Origin: Telluribacter humicola
GTDB taxonomy: Bacteria > Bacteroidota > Bacteroidia > Cytophagales > Spirosomataceae
DNA length: 64,000 nucleotides
Assembly: GCF_017355935.1 (NCBI RefSeq)
Contig: NZ_JAFIQT010000001.1
Location: 186,001 to 250,000, forward strand
Direction: 5' to 3'
How positions within the stretch are numbered: position 1 is the first letter of the stretch; each line of letters starts with the position of its first letter. Under the pieces are notes generated by a model that saw only the letters and a program-made list of their open reading frames with translations, was not told the DNA's origin and searched no databases. Positions 61,339 through 64,000 of the stretch are shown one piece after another. A program made the position numbers and the translations under genes.

Positions 61339-62154
61339 CTAGATGGAGATATCCTCGCCGCAGTGCGGGCACTTGGTGTGTTTTTCACCTCTTTTTTTGT
61401 TCTGGTTTACCTGTTCCATAAAACCTGACGCCAGTATACCCGTAGGCAGGCTGAACAGAGCTATACCCAGAAAGGCAATGAAGCCACCGAATATTTTACC
61501 CAACACCGTTATGGGGTACACATCTCCGTAACCAACGGTGGTCATGGTAACTACTCCCCACCAGAGTGAAGCCGGTATACTCGGAAAAGCCTCCGGCTGG
61601 GCAGGATGTTCGAGGTAGTAGATGATACTGGAAGCGAGTACCATCGAAAACAGTAGGAAGGTATAGCTAAGTATAAGCTCTTCCTTCGTATACTCCACGG
61701 CTTTTTTGATCATGTTCAGAGCCTTGGAGTACTTGCTCATTCGGTACAGCCGTACCAGTCGCATCACCCGCAGCATTCTGATCAATCCAAAATCGGTTAT
61801 ATACAGCGTCAGGTAGAAGGGAAGTATAGCCAGTAAGTCAACCAAAGCCCATAATGAAACCATGTACCTAAGCCGACCCCAGAGGGGGTGGTGGTACTTT
61901 TTGTTCTCTACGCAGGACCACACCCTAAGACCATACTCTACCGTAAATACCAGTACTGAGAATGTCTCAAATTCTTTGAAGAAGGCATCCAACTGGGGGT
62001 CATCCCTAAGCTCTGGAACCGAGCGCAGCATGATGGCTAAAGAGTTGAGGGCAATCAGGCCGATGATAAAGAGGTTAGCGCTGAAGCGGAGATTGCGATT
62101 ACCGTGGGCATTTATGGCCAGAGCCTCATATACTTTCTTTCTGAGCGAGTGCAT
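61339..62154 (-). CDS. Voltage-gated-type potassium channel protein
   Basis: 271 residues from the ATG at 62154 (MHSLRKKVYEALAINAHGN); the TTG 11 codons earlier is less likely. Six membrane segments with a Kv-like voltage sensor (S4: RMLRVMRLVRLYRMSKY, about 127-142). The selectivity filter is TVGYGD at 206-211 (SLWWGVVTMTTVGYGD), as in K+ channels. The C-terminal end has a CPHCGED motif (Cys262, Cys265) of zinc-ribbon type, unusual for this family. No beta subunit is seen. Confidence 0.92.
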   Translation of the reverse strand: MHSLRKKVYEALAINAHGNRNLRFSANLFIIGLIALNSLAIMLRSVPELRDDPQLDAFFKEFETFSVLVFTVEYGLRVWSCVENKKYHHPLWGRLRYMVSLWALVDLLAILPFYLTLYITDFGLIRMLRVMRLVRLYRMSKYSKALNMIKKAVEYTKEELILSYTFLLFSMVLASSIIYYLEHPAQPEAFPSIPASLWWGVVTMTTVGYGDVYPITVLGKIFGGFIAFLGIALFSLPTGILASGFMEQVNQNKKRGEKHTKCPHCGEDISI

Positions 62155-62206
62155 GTATCTGATGAATAGGCTGAATAGGATCTTCAAGGTACCATGTGCA
62201 AGGCAT

Positions 62207-62246
62207 AAAGAAAAAGGGGAATCTGCTTTGAAGCAAATTCCCCTCT
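62207..62246 (-). terminator. Rho-independent terminator after dxs
   Basis: AGGGGAAT (62215-62222) and ATTCCCCT (62237-62244) pair. The inner TGCTT/AAGCA extends the stem, and on the minus strand TTTTTC follows. It lies about 28 bp past the dxs stop. Confidence 0.85.
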
Positions 62247-62273
62247 TATATAGAGAATGACAAAGTACTTGTT

Positions 62274-64000
62274 CTATACGCTTATACTATGTCCTACCAT
62301 AGCACGTACGGCGTTAGCGATACCCTCGGGATCAAAGCCACACTCATGGTGCAGCTCTATCTGCTCACCGTGCTCTACAAGACGGTCCGGGATACCCAGT
62401 CGCTTGATGCGGGAGGTATAGTCGTGGTCGGTCATAAACTCTACTACCGCACTACCAAAACCACCCTGTAAGCAGCCGTCTTCTACCGTAATAACGCGAT
62501 CAAACTTATTAAATACCTCGTGAAGCATCGCCTCGTCCAGCGGCTTTACAAAGCGCATATCATAATGAGCTACACTAAATCCTTCTTTGGCGAGCGTATC
62601 ACATACCTCTACGGCATAGTTACCAATGTGGCCGATGGTCAGGATAGCGATGTCCTCGCCGTCCCGTACCTTACGTCCCTGACCAATCTGAACTTCTTCC
62701 AGCGGTGTACGCCACTGCGGCATTACACCCTGGCCTCGTGGATAGCGGATGGTGAAAGCCTGCGTACCTTTCTGTATCTTTTCAAGCTGGGCCGTATACA
62801 TCAGATTACGTAGTTCCTGCTCGTTCATAGGGGCAGCTACAATCATGTTCGGAATGCAGCGCATATACGCTATATCGTAGGCACCGTGGTGCGTAGCACC
62901 GTCAGCTCCCGCAAAACCAGCCCGGTCAAGGCAGAAGATAACGGGCAGCTCCTGGATACATACATCATGGATCACCTGGTCGTAAGCGCGTTGCATGAAG
63001 GTCGAGTAGATATTACAGTACACTACCTCGCCACGCGTAGCCATACCCGCCGAGAATGTCACCGCGTGCTGCTCGGCTATACCCACGTCAAAAGCGCGCT
63101 CAGGCATGGCTTTCATCATGATATTCATAGATGAGCCAGAGGGCATGGCGGGGGTTACGCCTACTATGCGGGGATTCTGCTCAGCCAGCTCCACCAGGGT
63201 ATGTCCAAAAACATCCTGGTACTTGGGGGGCTGAGGGGTATCATATATCTTCTTCTGGATTTCGCCGGTTACCTTATCGAATAGTCCCGGTGCGTGCCAC
63301 TTGGTCTGGTCTTTTTCGGCGGGGCCGTAGCCTTTGCCTTTAACCGTGATACAATGCAGGATTTTAGGTCCGGGTATATCTTTCAGATCATTCAGTACAG
63401 CGGTCAGATGGTCAATATCATGGCCGTCAATGGGGCCAAAGTAGCGTAGTCCCAATGACTCAAAGAGGTTGCTTTGGCGGAGCAGAGCGCTTTTCATCGC
63501 GGTCTCTACCTTGGATACAATCTCCTGAGCGCTCTTACCGAAGGTACTCATCTTGCCCAGCAGGTTCCATACCTCATCGCGTACCTTATTGTAAGTATGT
63601 GAGGTGGTAATATCCGTCAGGTACTCTTTCAGGGCTCCCACGTTGGGGTCAATGGCCATGCAGTTATCGTTCAGGATAATCAGCAGGTTAGAGTCCGTAG
63701 AGCCGGCGTGGTTCATCCCCTCAAAGGCGAGCCCGGCGGTCATGGAGCCGTCGCCAATTACGGCTATGTGCTGGCGCTGGTGGTTTTTCTCTAATGAAGA
63801 AGCAACGGCCATACCCAACGCGGCTGAAATGGACGTAGACGAATGCCCTACACCAAAGGTATCATAAAGGCTCTCTTTACGCTTAGGGAAGCCCGACAGG
63901 CCTCCATAGATACGGTTGGTCTTGAAGTTATCTCTCCGGCCGGTCAGGATCTTGTGTCCGTAGGCCTGGTGCCCCACGTCCCAGACCAGTTGGTCGTCGG
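62274..64000 (-). CDS. dxs: 1-deoxy-D-xylulose-5-phosphate synthase Dxs, N-terminus outside window
   Basis: The thiamine-dependent first enzyme of the MEP isoprenoid pathway, joining pyruvate and glyceraldehyde-3-phosphate. About 574 residues are present; the true start lies past the right edge, and roughly 60-70 residues are missing. Motifs: WDVGHQAYGHKILTGRRD at the edge, FGVGHSSTSISAALGMA, thiamine-binding GDGSMTAGLAFEGMNHAG with LNDNCMAIDPNVG, then HCITVKGKGYGPAE. The pyrimidine and C-terminal domains have IAEQHAVTFSAGMA, DRAGFAGADGATHHGAYD and VEDGCLQGGFGSAV. It has its own terminator. Confidence 0.96.
   Translation of the reverse strand, partial: DDQLVWDVGHQAYGHKILTGRRDNFKTNRIYGGLSGFPKRKESLYDTFGVGHSSTSISAALGMAVASSLEKNHQRQHIAVIGDGSMTAGLAFEGMNHAGSTDSNLLIILNDNCMAIDPNVGALKEYLTDITTSHTYNKVRDEVWNLLGKMSTFGKSAQEIVSKVETAMKSALLRQSNLFESLGLRYFGPIDGHDIDHLTAVLNDLKDIPGPKILHCITVKGKGYGPAEKDQTKWHAPGLFDKVTGEIQKKIYDTPQPPKYQDVFGHTLVELAEQNPRIVGVTPAMPSGSSMNIMMKAMPERAFDVGIAEQHAVTFSAGMATRGEVVYCNIYSTFMQRAYDQVIHDVCIQELPVIFCLDRAGFAGADGATHHGAYDIAYMRCIPNMIVAAPMNEQELRNLMYTAQLEKIQKGTQAFTIRYPRGQGVMPQWRTPLEEVQIGQGRKVRDGEDIAILTIGHIGNYAVEVCDTLAKEGFSVAHYDMRFVKPLDEAMLHEVFNKFDRVITVEDGCLQGGFGSAVVEFMTDHDYTSRIKRLGIPDRLVEHGEQIELHHECGFDPEGIANAVRAMVGHSISV

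Overview
This window looks like the chromosome of a Bacteroidota bacterium, most likely a Cytophagales member near the Spirosomataceae/Cytophagaceae (inference from gene content and signals). The evidence is a secreted protein with a type B type-IX-secretion C-terminal domain next to a PorP/SprF-like protein, DUF1080, NIPSNAP and Gfo/Idh/MocA proteins typical of the group, a ~400-residue MraY, very few Shine-Dalgarno sequences, and several exact matches to the Bacteroidota -7 promoter element TAnnTTTG. GC content is moderate (about half). No phage, IS element, CRISPR array, plasmid function or rRNA was seen. Genes are dense: no gap reaches 300 bp, and the longest gene-free stretch is about 284 bp (45066-45349).

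Layout. 1-8.1 kb: the tail of a gene, an Rrf2 regulator, a hybrid histidine kinase, a MarR regulator with a bifunctional beta-oxidation enzyme, then an MFS transporter with a secreted thioredoxin-like protein. 8.2-14.7 kb: a truncated division/cell-wall (dcw) cluster, rsmH-ftsL-ftsI-murE-mraY, closed by a strong terminator. 14.8-17 kb: an ergothioneine pair, egtB-egtD. 17-24.3 kb: a secreted PQQ-type sugar dehydrogenase fused to PKD, cytochrome c and CBM-like parts, a serine hydrolase, a LytTR sensor-regulator, an M20 dipeptidase and plsY. 24.4-29.9 kb: prmA followed by a 1557-residue secreted protein I do not recognise. 30-34.5 kb: an OmpA-family protein and a small glycan-type cluster (DUF5672, GT2, a polytopic membrane protein). 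34.6-39.7 kb: a plus-strand run with an isochorismatase-like hydrolase, a PAP2 phosphatase, an SDR and a GT39 mannosyltransferase-like protein.

39.8-48.6 kb is more accessory: a lipoprotein, an MFS transporter, DUF985 cupin, Nudix, DUF1080 and DUF6265 proteins, a two-gene operon matching the two halves of plant Tm-1, and an AT-rich HNH endonuclease beside the initiator tRNA gene. 48.7-54 kb: era, der, an EamA transporter, a MutT-like Nudix gene with two inverted repeats upstream, and ruvB. 54-64 kb: the 1200-residue PKD/T9SS protein diverging from porP/sprF, a NIPSNAP protein, a Tat-exported oxidoreductase, a voltage-gated-type ion channel and the window-truncated dxs.

No convincing wholly new multi-gene system was found. 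The items most worth a second look are the lone HNH gene beside tRNA-fMet, the Tm-1-like operon, the giant secreted protein, the paired inverted repeats before the MutT-like gene, the split dcw cluster, a 30-bp perfect hairpin between convergent genes, and a clear excess of GGTACC.
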